The notes: generated by a model not told the origin, from the letters alone. A DNA stretch of 64,000 bases from Treponema denticola (GCF_024400535.1 NZ_CP038800.1:1488001-1552000), one strand, 5' to 3'. Positions 33,524 to 43,376 are shown, numbered from the stretch's first letter. Numbers and translations: made by a program.

Positions 33524-34555
33524 ATGTTTTATGTATGTTTTATCGGAATTGTTTTTTGTATACTTATTTCTGCAAAATTAGATGCGCTTTTGTTGAGGGT
33601 GTCATTATTTATTTTTCTTATAATGATTATTTTAATTGCGGGATTGCGATATCAAATTGGAACAGATTATGCTACATATCGTGAAATATATATTAATCTT
33701 TCATTTGATAATCTTTCATATCTTGAGCCGGGATATAGATATGTAAACTTATTTTTTAAATATATAGGGCTGTCTTATGAAGCTAGTGTTTTTATTTTTG
33801 CAATAATTACCAATGTTTTATTCTATCTATTTATTAGACGCTATAGTGTATCTGTACCGGTATCTTTATTGTTGTATCTATGCTTAAATTATTATTTTAT
33901 TGCTTTTAATACTGTTCGCCAAATGATCGGGATTGCTATTTTTCTGAACGGTATTGATTATGCATTTAAAAAAAAATATTTATATTTTTTTTTAATAACT
34001 GTTTTTGCGGCACTGTTTCATTATACTATCTTTATAGGTATGTTGTATCCAATATTCAAAATAAACAGAAAAAGAATGTATATGATAATATGGCTTGCTT
34101 CTATTCCTTTTATTGTATTGCCGATTCAAAATATTATTATAAAACTGATTCCTGCATCATTTAAATATGCTTCATATTTTACATCTTTTTTTTTTACTAA
34201 AACGTCTAGTGCTGCTGTTTTTAAGCTTATTGTTCCAAATATGTTTGTTATATTAATATTGTATTATATATCAGTTTTTGATAAAACGACAGAAAGATTG
34301 TGGGTAAATGTATTTATTTTTTCTGTCGCATTTGCGAATATCGCGCATGGTGTTAATGTTTTAATAAGGTTAAATTATGTTTTTCAAATTAGTGAAATAA
34401 TTTTTTACCCTCTGGTTGTTTCTAAAATTCAAAAATTCCAAAAGCCAATTGTCTCATGGTTACTGCTGGGATATTTTGTTGTATTTTATATTTTTACTGT
34501 TCTGGTGCAGGGGGCTCAAGGTGTTGTTCCTTATCAATCTGTTTTATTTTTATAA
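33524..34555 (+). CDS. wzy: EpsG/Wzy-like polysaccharide polymerase
   Basis: Membrane protein of 343 residues with about ten hydrophobic helices. The segment AGLRYQIGTDYATYREIY with LSYLEPGYRYVNLFFKYIG and FNTVRQMIGIAIFLNGIDYAF is typical of the EpsG family of polysaccharide polymerases. It would polymerise repeat units in the periplasm after flipping by Wzx. Wzy proteins vary strongly in sequence, so the assignment rests on topology and the GTDYxxYxxxY/ N-x-x-R motifs. Confidence 0.78.
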   Translation: MFYVCFIGIVFCILISAKLDALLLRVSLFIFLIMIILIAGLRYQIGTDYATYREIYINLSFDNLSYLEPGYRYVNLFFKYIGLSYEASVFIFAIITNVLFYLFIRRYSVSVPVSLLLYLCLNYYFIAFNTVRQMIGIAIFLNGIDYAFKKKYLYFFLITVFAALFHYTIFIGMLYPIFKINRKRMYMIIWLASIPFIVLPIQNIIIKLIPASFKYASYFTSFFFTKTSSAAVFKLIVPNMFVILILYYISVFDKTTERLWVNVFIFSVAFANIAHGVNVLIRLNYVFQISEIIFYPLVVSKIQKFQKPIVSWLLLGYFVVFYIFTVLVQGAQGVVPYQSVLFL

Positions 34556-34573
34556 ATTTTTGTGGTGTTAAAA

Positions 34574-35380
34574 ATGTCTATATCAGTTCTAATGTCAGTT
34601 TATTATAAAGAAAAACCGCAGTATCTTGATGAATGTTTTCAGAGTTTGTTTGACCAAAGTGTATCGGCAGATGAGATTATTTGTGTAAAAGATGGAGTTC
34701 TTACACCTGAATTAGACTTGATATTAGATAAATGGTCGAAAATATTACCTCTAAAAGTGGTAGGCTATGAAAATAATCATGGACTGGCTTATGCTTTGAA
34801 TTTCGGATTACGTTTTTGTTCAAAGGAGTTAATAGCAAGGATGGATACTGATGATATAGCAGATAATATGAGATTTCAAAAACAATTAAATTTTATGAGA
34901 AGGAATCCTAACGTTGTTGTTTGCTCAGGTTATGTTAAGGAATTTTATAGTAGTCCGACGGAAGAGGGGTTAATAAAAAAACTTCCTATAGCACATAAAG
35001 ATATATATGCTTATGCTCATTTTAGAAATCCATTTAATCATATGGCTGTATGTTTTAGAAAAGAAGTTATTCTTGCAGTGGGTGGTTATGAGGAGGTTAC
35101 TTTTTTTGAAGATTATGATTTATGGATTCGTTTGTTGCAAAAAAAAGTTATAACTGAAAATATACCGGAAATTCTTGTTAATGCAAGAATTGGGAATGAT
35201 ATGATTGGAAGACGGCATGGTTTAGATTATGTTAAAAAGGAATTGTATTTCTTGAAAAAACATTTTTATTCAGGTTTTTTTTCTAAAACAGAATATATAA
35301 GGTTTGTTATTTTTAGAATAATCCCTAGATTATTACCTAAAAGAATTTTGAAGTGTTTTTATAATTTTTTAAGAAAGTAA
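34574..35380 (+). CDS. Family 2 glycosyltransferase
   Basis: GT-A glycosyltransferase of about 268 residues, starting at ATG 34574 rather than the upstream GTG, because the family begins ISVLMSVYYKEKPQYLDECF. It has GLAYALNFGLRFCSKELIARMDTDDIA, the donor-site Asp-x-Asp region, and GGYEEVTFFEDYDLWIRLL, a block common in these enzymes. Acceptor and donor are unknown. The N-terminal residue pattern resembles galactosyl- or rhamnosyl-type O-antigen transferases but not specifically. Confidence 0.82.
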   Translation: MSISVLMSVYYKEKPQYLDECFQSLFDQSVSADEIICVKDGVLTPELDLILDKWSKILPLKVVGYENNHGLAYALNFGLRFCSKELIARMDTDDIADNMRFQKQLNFMRRNPNVVVCSGYVKEFYSSPTEEGLIKKLPIAHKDIYAYAHFRNPFNHMAVCFRKEVILAVGGYEEVTFFEDYDLWIRLLQKKVITENIPEILVNARIGNDMIGRRHGLDYVKKELYFLKKHFYSGFFSKTEYIRFVIFRIIPRLLPKRILKCFYNFLRK

Positions 35381-35416
35381 TTATTTTATGATTTATTTGA
35401 CAAAAGATTAAAACAA

Positions 35417-36406
35417 ATGCACATAGCAATAATAGGCGGTTCCGGCTTTATAGGAACAAGATTAACAAAAAGACTCCTCTCCTCAGGGCATAAAATTAAG
35501 ATCCTCGATAAGCAGGATAGTAAGTATTACCCTGAATTGAGAGTCTTTGCAGATGTAAGGGATATAACTTCTTTAAAAAAAGAATTATCTTCTGACTTTG
35601 ATTGTGTTATCAACTTGGCGGCAGAACATAGGGATGATGTTGAACCTAAGAGTCTCTATGATGAGGTAAATGTTGCCGGTGCCGAAAATGTATGTAAGGT
35701 GTGTTCCGAATGCGGTATAAAAAAAATTATTTTTACAAGCTCCGTTGCCGTTTACGGTTTTGCACCGCTTAACACAAATGAGACAGGTAAGATAAATTAT
35801 TTTAATGATTATGGCAGAACAAAGTGGCTTGCCGAAGGAAAATATCGTGCGTGGCTTGAAAACGATAACGAAAATTCGCTTACGATAATAAGACCTACCG
35901 TTGTATTCGGCGAGCAAAATAGGGGCAATGTTTATAATCTATTAAGACAAATAAGTTCAGGCTTTTTCCCATTTGTCGGAAACGGTAAAAATAAAAAATC
36001 AATGGCCTATGTTGAAAATGTAGCTGCCTTTATCGAATTTTGTTTAAATAACGGACCAGGTGAACACTTATTTAACTATATCGATAAGCCCGATTTTGAT
36101 ATGAATTCTCTTGCCAATGAAGTTTATAAAATATTAGGAAATAAGAATCATAAAATTTTTCATTGGCCCTATTGGCTGGGCTATTTCGGCGGTCTTTGCT
36201 TTGACTTACTTGCTAAAATAACGGGAAAAAAATTAGCAATCAGTTCAATCAGGGTAAAAAAATTCTGTGCCGATACTCTTTTTGATACGATCAATATACC
36301 TAAAACCGATTTTAAAGCTCCCGTATCTTTAAGCGATGGCTTATACAATACTATAAAATATGAATTTATCGACAAGATAGAAGATCATGTTTTTCATACG
36401 GAATAA
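35417..36406 (+). CDS. NAD-dependent sugar epimerase/dehydratase (SDR family)
   Basis: Extended SDR of 329 residues: IAIIGGSGFIGTRLTKRLLS Rossmann motif, AAEHRDDVEPKSLYDEVNV, TSSVAVYGFAP and the catalytic Tyr-x-x-x-Lys in NDYGRTKWLAEG. The C-terminal FIDAIE-type region is divergent. It could be a UDP-GlcNAc 4-epimerase or C4-reductase (WbpV/WbjF-like) for the polymer. The exact sugar is unknown. It is the last gene of the locus before hisS, with codon usage closer to that of the core genes. Confidence 0.75.
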   Translation: MHIAIIGGSGFIGTRLTKRLLSSGHKIKILDKQDSKYYPELRVFADVRDITSLKKELSSDFDCVINLAAEHRDDVEPKSLYDEVNVAGAENVCKVCSECGIKKIIFTSSVAVYGFAPLNTNETGKINYFNDYGRTKWLAEGKYRAWLENDNENSLTIIRPTVVFGEQNRGNVYNLLRQISSGFFPFVGNGKNKKSMAYVENVAAFIEFCLNNGPGEHLFNYIDKPDFDMNSLANEVYKILGNKNHKIFHWPYWLGYFGGLCFDLLAKITGKKLAISSIRVKKFCADTLFDTINIPKTDFKAPVSLSDGLYNTIKYEFIDKIEDHVFHTE

Positions 36407-36448
36407 GCTATCTTGCCCAATCTAAAAAAATATTGTAAAATAAAAACT

Positions 36449-37795
36449 ATGAGTGATTTAATACAACCGAAAGTTTTAAAGGGATTTAGGGATTTCCTTC
36501 CGGCAGATGAGATTGAAAGAGCTCTTCTTATGGAAAGACTGGTAAAGGTTTTTAGGGATTACGGCTTTGTGCCTATCGACACCCCTGCCTTGGAATATTC
36601 CGAAATTCTATTGAGAAAAAGCGGAGGGGAGACCGAAAAGCAGGTTTTCCGGTTTAACGACAATGGCGGACGGGATGTTGCGATGCGTTTTGACTTAACA
36701 GTTCCCTTAGCCAGATTTGTAGCAGAGCATAAGTCCGAGATATATTTCCCGTTTAAACGCTATCATCTGGGAAAAGTTTGGCGCGGTGAGAAGCCTCAAG
36801 CAGGCCGTTATCGGGAATTTTTGCAATGCGATTTTGATACATTGGGTTCCGATTCGGCGGCTGTAGATTTTGAAATTTTGCGCCTTATTAAAAAAGCCTT
36901 AAACGAATTAGGAGTTTCCGGTTTTAAAATTCACGTTTCCCACAGGGGTATATTTAACCGTTTTTTAAAGTCTTTAAACCTATCGGAAGACAGCGAAGAG
37001 GTTTTACGCATTGTAGATAAACTTGCTAAGATAGGGGAAGACGAGGTTTTAAAACTCCTTACCGATATAAGCTCCGAAGAAAGTGCAAAAAAAATATTGG
37101 CTTATATTTCCGGTGTGAGCAAGGATTTAAAAAGCGAAGACTTTGAAAAGACTCTTTCCCACTTGGAAAACCTTGCAGGCGGCCCCGACGAAGATACAAA
37201 ACGCATGAGGGATATTTATGCCTTGGTAAAGGCTGTAGGTATTGAAGATTCAATTGTTTTTGATCCTTCAATTACGCGAGGCCTGGATTATTATACCGGT
37301 GTTGTATTTGAGACCTTTTTAACCGATTTACCATCGATAGGCTCTGTTTGCTCAGGCGGAAGGTACGATAACCTTACAGCTCTTTATATGAAGGAGTGTA
37401 TTACCGGAGTGGGTGCTTCCATAGGGCTTGACAGGCTTTTAGCTGCCCTTGAACAGTTAGGTCATCAAAAAACAAAATCAAGCTTTACCGATCTCCTTAT
37501 TTTTTCTTTACCTGAAGATGATCAGGCTCTTTCATATAAGATAGTAAACTTTTTTGAAGCCGAAAAAATAAATGCTGAAGTATATCCTGAACCGAAAAAG
37601 ATGAATCATCAGTATACCTATGCCGAAAAAAAAGACATAAGATGGGGGCTTTTCTTAGGTAAAGATTCTTGTGTAGAAGAATTTGACAAAAACCCTCAAG
37701 AGTTTAAGATAAAATTAAAGGATATGACTGATAGAACAGAGGATGAAATGCCTCTTAGCGAAGCCGTAAAAAAGATAAGAGCTTCAAAAAATTAA
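36449..37795 (+). CDS. hisS: Histidyl-tRNA synthetase
   Basis: Class II aminoacyl-tRNA synthetase of 448 residues that charges tRNA-His. Start at ATG 36449, ahead of the conserved PKVLKGFRDFLPADE; an upstream in-frame start would add a non-conserved tail. Motif 2 GRYREFLQCDFDTLGSD, the histidine-specific RGLDYYTGVVFE and the CSGGRYDNL block are intact, followed by a GVGASIGLDRLLAAL motif 3 and a normal anticodon-binding domain. It ends overlapping the convergent methyltransferase gene by 4 bases. Confidence 0.95.
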   Translation: MSDLIQPKVLKGFRDFLPADEIERALLMERLVKVFRDYGFVPIDTPALEYSEILLRKSGGETEKQVFRFNDNGGRDVAMRFDLTVPLARFVAEHKSEIYFPFKRYHLGKVWRGEKPQAGRYREFLQCDFDTLGSDSAAVDFEILRLIKKALNELGVSGFKIHVSHRGIFNRFLKSLNLSEDSEEVLRIVDKLAKIGEDEVLKLLTDISSEESAKKILAYISGVSKDLKSEDFEKTLSHLENLAGGPDEDTKRMRDIYALVKAVGIEDSIVFDPSITRGLDYYTGVVFETFLTDLPSIGSVCSGGRYDNLTALYMKECITGVGASIGLDRLLAALEQLGHQKTKSSFTDLLIFSLPEDDQALSYKIVNFFEAEKINAEVYPEPKKMNHQYTYAEKKDIRWGLFLGKDSCVEEFDKNPQEFKIKLKDMTDRTEDEMPLSEAVKKIRASKN

Positions 37796-38571
37796 ACCTC
37801 TTTTTTCCGGCTTATTTCGTATAATAGAATGCCTGCTGCGACGGAAACATTTAGGCTGTCAAGTTTTCCCTTTGTCGGAATTGACACTATTTCGTCGCAG
37901 GTTTCTTCTACAAGGCGGCTCATTCCCTTGCCTTCGCTTCCCATAATAAGAACTGTCTTTTTTGGGAATATTAGATCTGGTAGAGCCTTGCCTCCTGCAT
38001 CTGCCCCATAAATCCAAAAGCCTTCCTTTTTTAGCCTTTCTACGGTTCTTACCAAATTGGTTACTTCCACGAATGGAACCCAGGCTAAAGCTCCTGCACT
38101 TACCTTGCTTATAATCTCAAAGCCTCCCGCACTTTTGTTTTCCGGAACTATTATTCCATCTATTCCGAACTGGTCTGCGCTTCGTATAATGGAACCGGTA
38201 TTGTGAGGATCCGTAACGGAATCAAGTATTACCACAAAGGCCGAGTCTTTTTCTGCAAGCCTTGCAAAAAACTCATCGATGCTCATTCCTTTTTTTTGAT
38301 TTTCAGCCTCCGTTACAAGAACAATACCCCTGTGATCTCTTAACTGTTCCGGCAAGGTTTTGGTAAGGGAATCAAGAAATTGATTGTCTTTTTTTTCAAT
38401 TTTTAGATTCAATTTACGAGCCGCTTCCAAAATTTTCTTTACCCTTGGGCCTTCTTTAGAGTAAAAAATTTCAAGGTTCGGCTTCCGGTTCTTTTCTTTT
38501 TCTATTTTAAGTTTTTCCGCTCTTAAAATCTCGTCTATCGCATGAAAACCCGTAATTGTTTTTTTCATCAT
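37792..38571 (-). CDS. rlmB: 23S rRNA 2'-O-methyltransferase (RlmB/TrmH family)
   Basis: SPOUT methyltransferase of 259 residues. N-terminal substrate-binding domain (residues ~1-90), then NTGSIIRSADQFGIDGIIVPE (motif 1), VLIMGSEGKGMSRLV (motif 2) and DSLNVSVAAGILLYEISR (motif 3, AdoMet knot). This set is typical of RlmB, which methylates G2251 of 23S rRNA; a TrmH/other tRNA function is the alternative. It is convergent with hisS and 3 bases downstream of the beta-CASP gene. Confidence 0.83.
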   Translation of the reverse strand: MMKKTITGFHAIDEILRAEKLKIEKEKNRKPNLEIFYSKEGPRVKKILEAARKLNLKIEKKDNQFLDSLTKTLPEQLRDHRGIVLVTEAENQKKGMSIDEFFARLAEKDSAFVVILDSVTDPHNTGSIIRSADQFGIDGIIVPENKSAGGFEIISKVSAGALAWVPFVEVTNLVRTVERLKKEGFWIYGADAGGKALPDLIFPKKTVLIMGSEGKGMSRLVEETCDEIVSIPTKGKLDSLNVSVAAGILLYEISRKKEV

Positions 38572-38574
38572 TTT

Positions 38575-39987
38575 TTAGTCCAAGCTATAAATTTCAGCGT
38601 ATTTTACCGTTTTTACATCATTGTAACCGTTTTCCTTTAAGTATTGGGTAAAATAAGTTTGAGCCTTAGGTTCTCCGTGAACCAAGAATATTCTTTTAAG
38701 TTTAGGATTCTCCAAAGAATCAAGCCATTGAGTAGATTCAAAATAGTCGGCATGAGCACTGAAAGCGTTTATCTGCAAAATTTCGGCCCGTACTTGATGC
38801 CATTCACCGAAAATTTTTACTTCCTGTTCTTTATTTTGAAGTCTGCGGCCGAGGGTGTCTTCTGCCATAAAACCTACAAGCAGTACCTTTGTCGATGGCT
38901 TTTCGATATTGTTTGCAAGATGGTGGGTAATTCGTCCGAATTCGCACATTCCGTCTGCACTTATTATAACCATGGGGCCGTCAATATTGTTCAATTCCTT
39001 GGACTCCGTTACGCTTGTTATAAATTTAAGCGAGTTAAAGCCGAAGGGGTTTTTATGATGAATTAAAAATGCCTCATGCGTTTGTGCATCATAGCATTCT
39101 GGATGTACCTGAAATATACTCGTTGCGTTTACGGCCATGGGAGAATCTACATAAATCGGAATGTCGGGAATTATTTTTTTATCGGCTAAGAGGTGAAAAT
39201 AATAGACAATTTCCTGAGTCCTTTCAACGGCAAAGGCAGGAATAATCATCTTTCCCTTATTTTGTACAATTTCCTGTGTTTTTTCGGCAAGAAGCTTTAA
39301 GGCATTGTCGGTTTCCTCGTGGCGCCGATTTCCGTATGTGCTTTCAATAACTATATAATCTACAGGCGGAATAATGTCCGGATCGCGGATAATGGCCTTA
39401 TTTTTTCGGCCTAGGTCTCCTGTAAAGGCTATTTTTACTTCTTTTCCTTCAGAATCCTTTGCAGTAATTAAAGCCATTGCAGAACCTAAAATATGTCCTG
39501 CATCATAAAATTCAAGCTGAACATTAGGGCCTATCCATGCAGGTCTATGATATGAAATTGTTACAAACTGATTGACGGTTTGAATTACATCGGCTTCATC
39601 AAAAAGAGGCACCCATTTAAAGCTTTCTCCTTTTTTTGCAGCCTGTTTGGATAGATACTCCCTGTCCCTAGCTTGAATTCGTGCAGAATCCATCATAACA
39701 AGGTTAGCTATATCTCTGGTAGCAGGGGTTGCATATATATTGCCTGTAAATCCATGCTTTCCCAGCAAGGGTAATAAACCGCAATGGTCATAATGGCCGT
39801 GAGTTAAAATCACGGCTTCCAATTCGGAGGCAGGAACATTAAAATCTCTATTTTTCTTGTCCGCTTCTGCTCTTTTTCCTTGAAAAGCTCCGCAGTCTAT
39901 CAAATACTTATGCCCGTCAACTTCAAGAATGTGTTTAGATCCGGTAACTTCTTGTGCAGCACCGAGTGAGTAAAACTTAATCGCCAT
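38575..39987 (-). CDS. Metallo-beta-lactamase/beta-CASP family hydrolase
   Basis: 470-residue nuclease-type enzyme. Zinc ligands in LTHGHYDHCGLLPLL near 60-74, Asp in FTGDLGRKNKAI, beta-CASP motif A region IYVDSPMAVNAT and motif C in NAFSAHADYFESTQ (last His). The RNA-specific CPSF73/RNase J relatives act as RNA endo/exonucleases; the family includes YSH1-like enzymes, so an RNA-processing role is likely but not proven. Minus-strand partner of the RlmB-like gene. Confidence 0.83.
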   Translation of the reverse strand: MAIKFYSLGAAQEVTGSKHILEVDGHKYLIDCGAFQGKRAEADKKNRDFNVPASELEAVILTHGHYDHCGLLPLLGKHGFTGNIYATPATRDIANLVMMDSARIQARDREYLSKQAAKKGESFKWVPLFDEADVIQTVNQFVTISYHRPAWIGPNVQLEFYDAGHILGSAMALITAKDSEGKEVKIAFTGDLGRKNKAIIRDPDIIPPVDYIVIESTYGNRRHEETDNALKLLAEKTQEIVQNKGKMIIPAFAVERTQEIVYYFHLLADKKIIPDIPIYVDSPMAVNATSIFQVHPECYDAQTHEAFLIHHKNPFGFNSLKFITSVTESKELNNIDGPMVIISADGMCEFGRITHHLANNIEKPSTKVLLVGFMAEDTLGRRLQNKEQEVKIFGEWHQVRAEILQINAFSAHADYFESTQWLDSLENPKLKRIFLVHGEPKAQTYFTQYLKENGYNDVKTVKYAEIYSLD

Positions 39988-40044
39988 AGCTTAAGCATAC
40001 ATCATAATAGGCGAAAAATCAAGTACCATTTTTGCTATAAGCGG

Positions 40045-40899
40045 TTATTGCCATAGATGGTAATTATGAACATTTTTTATAAAAAATATCGTACTTAAAA
40101 TAAATATTGTAAACCCGATACTTAGCAATAAATAAGAGGAGTTATAAAGTAAGATAAAATATCCGATTAATGTCCCCATAAGAGATATAGCTGCAAACAG
40201 ATATTCTTTTATATTTTTTGTAAGATATACAAAAAAATAGTTGACACATGCTAGGATTGCAGCTGTTAAAAACAAGTAAATATAAGAATGGCCGGCTTTT
40301 ATATCCGAAATAAAATATCGATTTATGTAAAAATTATTTATCGGCATGGATAGGCATATTAAAAAAGATATAAAAAAGATAAAAAAGAATACGGACATTA
40401 TTTTTCTTGTTATTACCTTATTTGCAAAAATACCTGCCATAAAAAGGGACATAATGCCTGATAATCGGAAAAAATATACTAAACGTGAAAGATTGGCAAT
40501 TGTTTCAAGCACTATATTTGAAAAATTATATAACGGAAAAATAAGTCTTATACTTTCAAAACTCATACAAAAAATAAACATAGCAAAAAATGAAATCTCC
40601 ATTGCATGAGTTTTTTTAAATGTAAAATATACAAAAAGGAAAAATGATAAAGATAAGACCGGAAATAAAAATATACTTATCAATACGGCAAAGCTATTAT
40701 ACTGTCCTAAGGAAAGTTTTAATATAAATTTATTAAAAGATGAAGCTGCTCCCAAAAGGGAATTTGCTTCCGATTCCGAATAATTATCAAGATTTCCTGA
40801 AATAAGAATCCCTACCATCGAGATTATTGCCGTTATGAGAATTAAACCTATAATCGATATGGCTACAAGCCTAGCTCTATTTCGTCCTGCAATTGTCAT
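40045..40899 (-). CDS. Hypothetical polytopic membrane protein
   Basis: About 284 residues from ATG 40897-40899 (beginning MTIAGRNRARLV); upstream residues in the frame are probably not translated. It has roughly eight predicted membrane helices, including SFFLFVYFTFKK and FFFIFFISFLICLS. I recognise no family. It is transcribed away from the next gene, another small membrane protein, and both may be membrane components specific to this genus. Confidence 0.6.
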   Translation of the reverse strand: MTIAGRNRARLVAISIIGLILITAIISMVGILISGNLDNYSESEANSLLGAASSFNKFILKLSLGQYNSFAVLISIFLFPVLSLSFFLFVYFTFKKTHAMEISFFAMFIFCMSFESIRLIFPLYNFSNIVLETIANLSRLVYFFRLSGIMSLFMAGIFANKVITRKIMSVFFFIFFISFLICLSMPINNFYINRYFISDIKAGHSYIYLFLTAAILACVNYFFVYLTKNIKEYLFAAISLMGTLIGYFILLYNSSYLLLSIGFTIFILSTIFFIKNVHNYHLWQ

Positions 40900-40957
40900 A
40901 CTGAAGTAGTATACATTTAAAAAATATATTTGTAAAGAGCAATTATTCAAAAATTAC

Positions 40958-40986
40958 TTGATATATTGAGTTTTTTGTGATAAAAT
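40958..40986 (+). promoter_or_regulatory. Putative promoter giving a leaderless mRNA
   Basis: TTGATA, 17 bases, TAAAAT, then 7 bases to the ATG at 40994. No Shine-Dalgarno site lies in between. Confidence 0.55.
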
Positions 40987-40993
40987 ACCCCTT

Positions 40994-41623
40994 ATGAACT
41001 TTGTTTTAATTTTAGTCTTACCATTGCTTTTTTTACTCTATGTTTCGTTTTCAAAGGAAGGGAATGGAAAATTTACAGCTTTTTTATTCGGGCTTGTTGG
41101 CGGGATCGTTTCTTTAATAATAGTTTCATTATTTCCATTTTCGGGTTTGCAGATTTCAGCATCTATAGGGGCTCATTTATGGCGCTTTTTCTTTCAATAC
41201 TTTTTCTTAAATGCTTTTTTCGGATTGACTTTTTTATTTTTAGTATCTTTTTCGCTTTCTGAAAATATTCTAAATAACAGTTTTTCGGCTCTTTTTGGTG
41301 TTTTTAGCTCAGTATTTGCATATTTATTCTATAGAAATATTAGTATTCCCGACTCAGGTGAGCTGATTCTTTTTATTCTTATAATTTCCGGCTCAATACT
41401 TATTTTTGATTTTGTATATTATATTTTAGCATCTAACTTAACCATTGCTTCCGATTTTATTGTTTATTTTATTTCTTTTATTTCTTTTATCGTATTCATT
41501 TTTTTAGGCTCTTATGCTCTTGCATTGAGGTACTTGTCTCAGTCTTCGTCTATGCATGTTTTTATTTCATCAGGTATATTGCTTTTAGGAATAAGTTTAA
41601 ACATTATACGGAATAGGTTATAA
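40994..41623 (+). CDS. Hypothetical membrane protein
   Basis: 209 residues with about six hydrophobic helices (LILVLPLLFLLYVSFS at the start; VIFISFISFIVFIF near the end). No family recognised. It precedes miaA by 12 bases and starts a plus-strand run of core genes, so it is probably in an operon with miaA. It is preceded by a promoter predicted to make a leaderless transcript. Confidence 0.6.
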   Translation: MNFVLILVLPLLFLLYVSFSKEGNGKFTAFLFGLVGGIVSLIIVSLFPFSGLQISASIGAHLWRFFFQYFFLNAFFGLTFLFLVSFSLSENILNNSFSALFGVFSSVFAYLFYRNISIPDSGELILFILIISGSILIFDFVYYILASNLTIASDFIVYFISFISFIVFIFLGSYALALRYLSQSSSMHVFISSGILLLGISLNIIRNRL

Positions 41624-41635
41624 GTTTTTGATTTT

Positions 41636-42532
41636 ATGAATCTCGATTTTTTGTCTTTATCGGATAAACATAATTCGGTTGTTGTGCTGGGAGCTACAGC
41701 GACGGGAAAAACATCCTATGCCGTAGACCTTGCAAAAGAGCTTGGCGGAGAAATCATTTCTGCGGATTCAAGGCAGGTTTATAAGGGCCTTGACCTAGGT
41801 ACCGGAAAAGACTTAGACGAGTACGGCGATGTGCCCCATCACCTAATTGATATTTGCACCTTGGAAAGGGAGTACAATGTTTTTGATTTTCAAAATGATG
41901 CTTACAAGGCTTTTGAAGATATAAAGAGGAGAAAAAAGTTTCCCATTTTTGCGGGAGGAACGGGACTTTATCTTGATGCTCTTATAAGGGAATATGAACT
42001 CATTCCTGTTCCAAAAAATGAAGAATTGAGGGCTTCTTTGACCGATAAGGATTTGACGGAACTGCAAAAGGTCTTTTTTGAATACAATGTTCCGATGCAT
42101 AATAAGACCGACCTTGAAAATATTGATAGGCTTATGCGGGCTATTGAAATTGCGGAATATAAAAAGGCCCATCCCGATGCTGCCGAAATCTTAAACGCTA
42201 ACCGCCCCGATATCCGCCCCCTTATAATAGGCCTTAAATACCCGCGGGAAATTTTAAGGGCAAGAATAAGGCTTAGACTCTTAGAGCGCATAAAAGACGG
42301 AATGATAGAAGAAGCCGAGAGCCTTCACAAGGAGGGCTTTTCTTGGGAAAGGCTTGAAAGTTTGGGGCTTGAATATAAATTTACGGCCCAATATCTTCAA
42401 GGCAAAATAAAATCTAGGGAAGAGTACATTGATTCTCTTTACCGTGCCATTTGCCAGTTTGCGAAACGGCAGGAAACTTGGTTCCGCCGTATGGAAAAAA
42501 ACGGGGTAAAAATAAACTGGTTATTGAAGTGA
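41636..42532 (+). CDS. miaA: tRNA dimethylallyltransferase
   Basis: IPP transferase of 298 residues modifying A37 of tRNAs that read U-starting codons. P-loop GATATGKT near 19-26, SADSRQVYKGLDLGTGK (substrate site), FAGGTGLYLDALI and the C-terminal FAKRQETWFRR, all conserved in MiaA. Slightly shorter than E. coli MiaA but complete. In operon with murI downstream. Confidence 0.93.
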   Translation: MNLDFLSLSDKHNSVVVLGATATGKTSYAVDLAKELGGEIISADSRQVYKGLDLGTGKDLDEYGDVPHHLIDICTLEREYNVFDFQNDAYKAFEDIKRRKKFPIFAGGTGLYLDALIREYELIPVPKNEELRASLTDKDLTELQKVFFEYNVPMHNKTDLENIDRLMRAIEIAEYKKAHPDAAEILNANRPDIRPLIIGLKYPREILRARIRLRLLERIKDGMIEEAESLHKEGFSWERLESLGLEYKFTAQYLQGKIKSREEYIDSLYRAICQFAKRQETWFRRMEKNGVKINWLLK

Positions 42533-42559
42533 GTTTTTAATATAGTGTTGGAGGGAAAT

Positions 42560-43375
42560 TTGACTTTAAAACAAAATGTTCAATATGTTTTTATAGACTC
42601 AGGCATAGGGGGGCTGCCTTATTTAAGGCATTTAAAAGAATTGGAGCCTCAAAGTTCCTGTGCCTATGTCGCAGACACAAAACATTTTCCTTATGGAGAA
42701 AAAACACTCGAAGAGGTAATAGAATTTACCGAAGACCTTGTAAAAAAAATAATCGAAAAACTTAAACCCTCCGTTATAATAATAGCCTGTAATACGATGA
42801 CGGTTTCGGCTCTTTCACATTTGCGTAAAAAATTCGAGATACCCTTTGTGGGCACCGTTCCTGCGATAAAGCCTGCGGCCTTAACAAGTAAAAATAAAAA
42901 AATTGCCGTCCTTGCAACCGAAAGAACGGTAAACGATATCTATGTTCAAAATCTTATTGAGGAATTCGGGGCCGATTGTAAATTTTTTATGCGTGCAGAT
43001 TCCGTTTTGGTTTCTAAAATAGAGAACACATTATTGTCAGGTTCTAAGGAAGATAAGAAGGCCGGAATCCGTCCTGCGGTTGAGTTTTTTAAATCGGCGG
43101 GAACGGATACTGCCGTCCTAGGCTGTACTCATTTTCTCCACCTAAGAGATGAGTTTAAGTCCGAGTGTGAACCGGATATAAAGATTGTGGACTCTTTGGA
43201 TGGGGTTGTAAATCAAGCCTTAAAAATATCTCCTCCTCAAAAATCAAAAACGGATGAAAAATTAAAAAATATTCAAAAAGATATTTTTTATATCACATCG
43301 GAAAAAACTGAAGAGAGTACAAAAAAATATTCCGCTTATGCGGAACTCTTTAATATGACTTTAGGTTACTTCTAA
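42560..43375 (+). CDS. murI: Glutamate racemase
   Basis: Converts L- to D-glutamate for peptidoglycan. Probable start TTG 42560, because GGAGGG sits just upstream; the upstream GTG at 42545 has no ribosome site. The catalytic cysteines are in ACNTMTVSAL and GCTHFLHLR. VFIDSGIGGLPYL and DTKHFPYGEK are standard. About 271 residues, normal length. Directly followed by rsgA. Confidence 0.9.
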   Translation: MTLKQNVQYVFIDSGIGGLPYLRHLKELEPQSSCAYVADTKHFPYGEKTLEEVIEFTEDLVKKIIEKLKPSVIIIACNTMTVSALSHLRKKFEIPFVGTVPAIKPAALTSKNKKIAVLATERTVNDIYVQNLIEEFGADCKFFMRADSVLVSKIENTLLSGSKEDKKAGIRPAVEFFKSAGTDTAVLGCTHFLHLRDEFKSECEPDIKIVDSLDGVVNQALKISPPQKSKTDEKLKNIQKDIFYITSEKTEESTKKYSAYAELFNMTLGYF

Positions 43376-43376
43376 A

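Noticed and set aside
16000-36400. A prophage or integrative element carrying the glycan locus
   Set aside because: No integrase, transposase, tRNA attachment site or phage structural gene is present; composition alone suggests transfer but not the vehicle.
38644-39066. Open frame on the + strand opposite the beta-CASP gene
   Set aside because: It lies wholly inside a strongly conserved gene on the other strand, lacks a ribosome site and its translation resembles no family.
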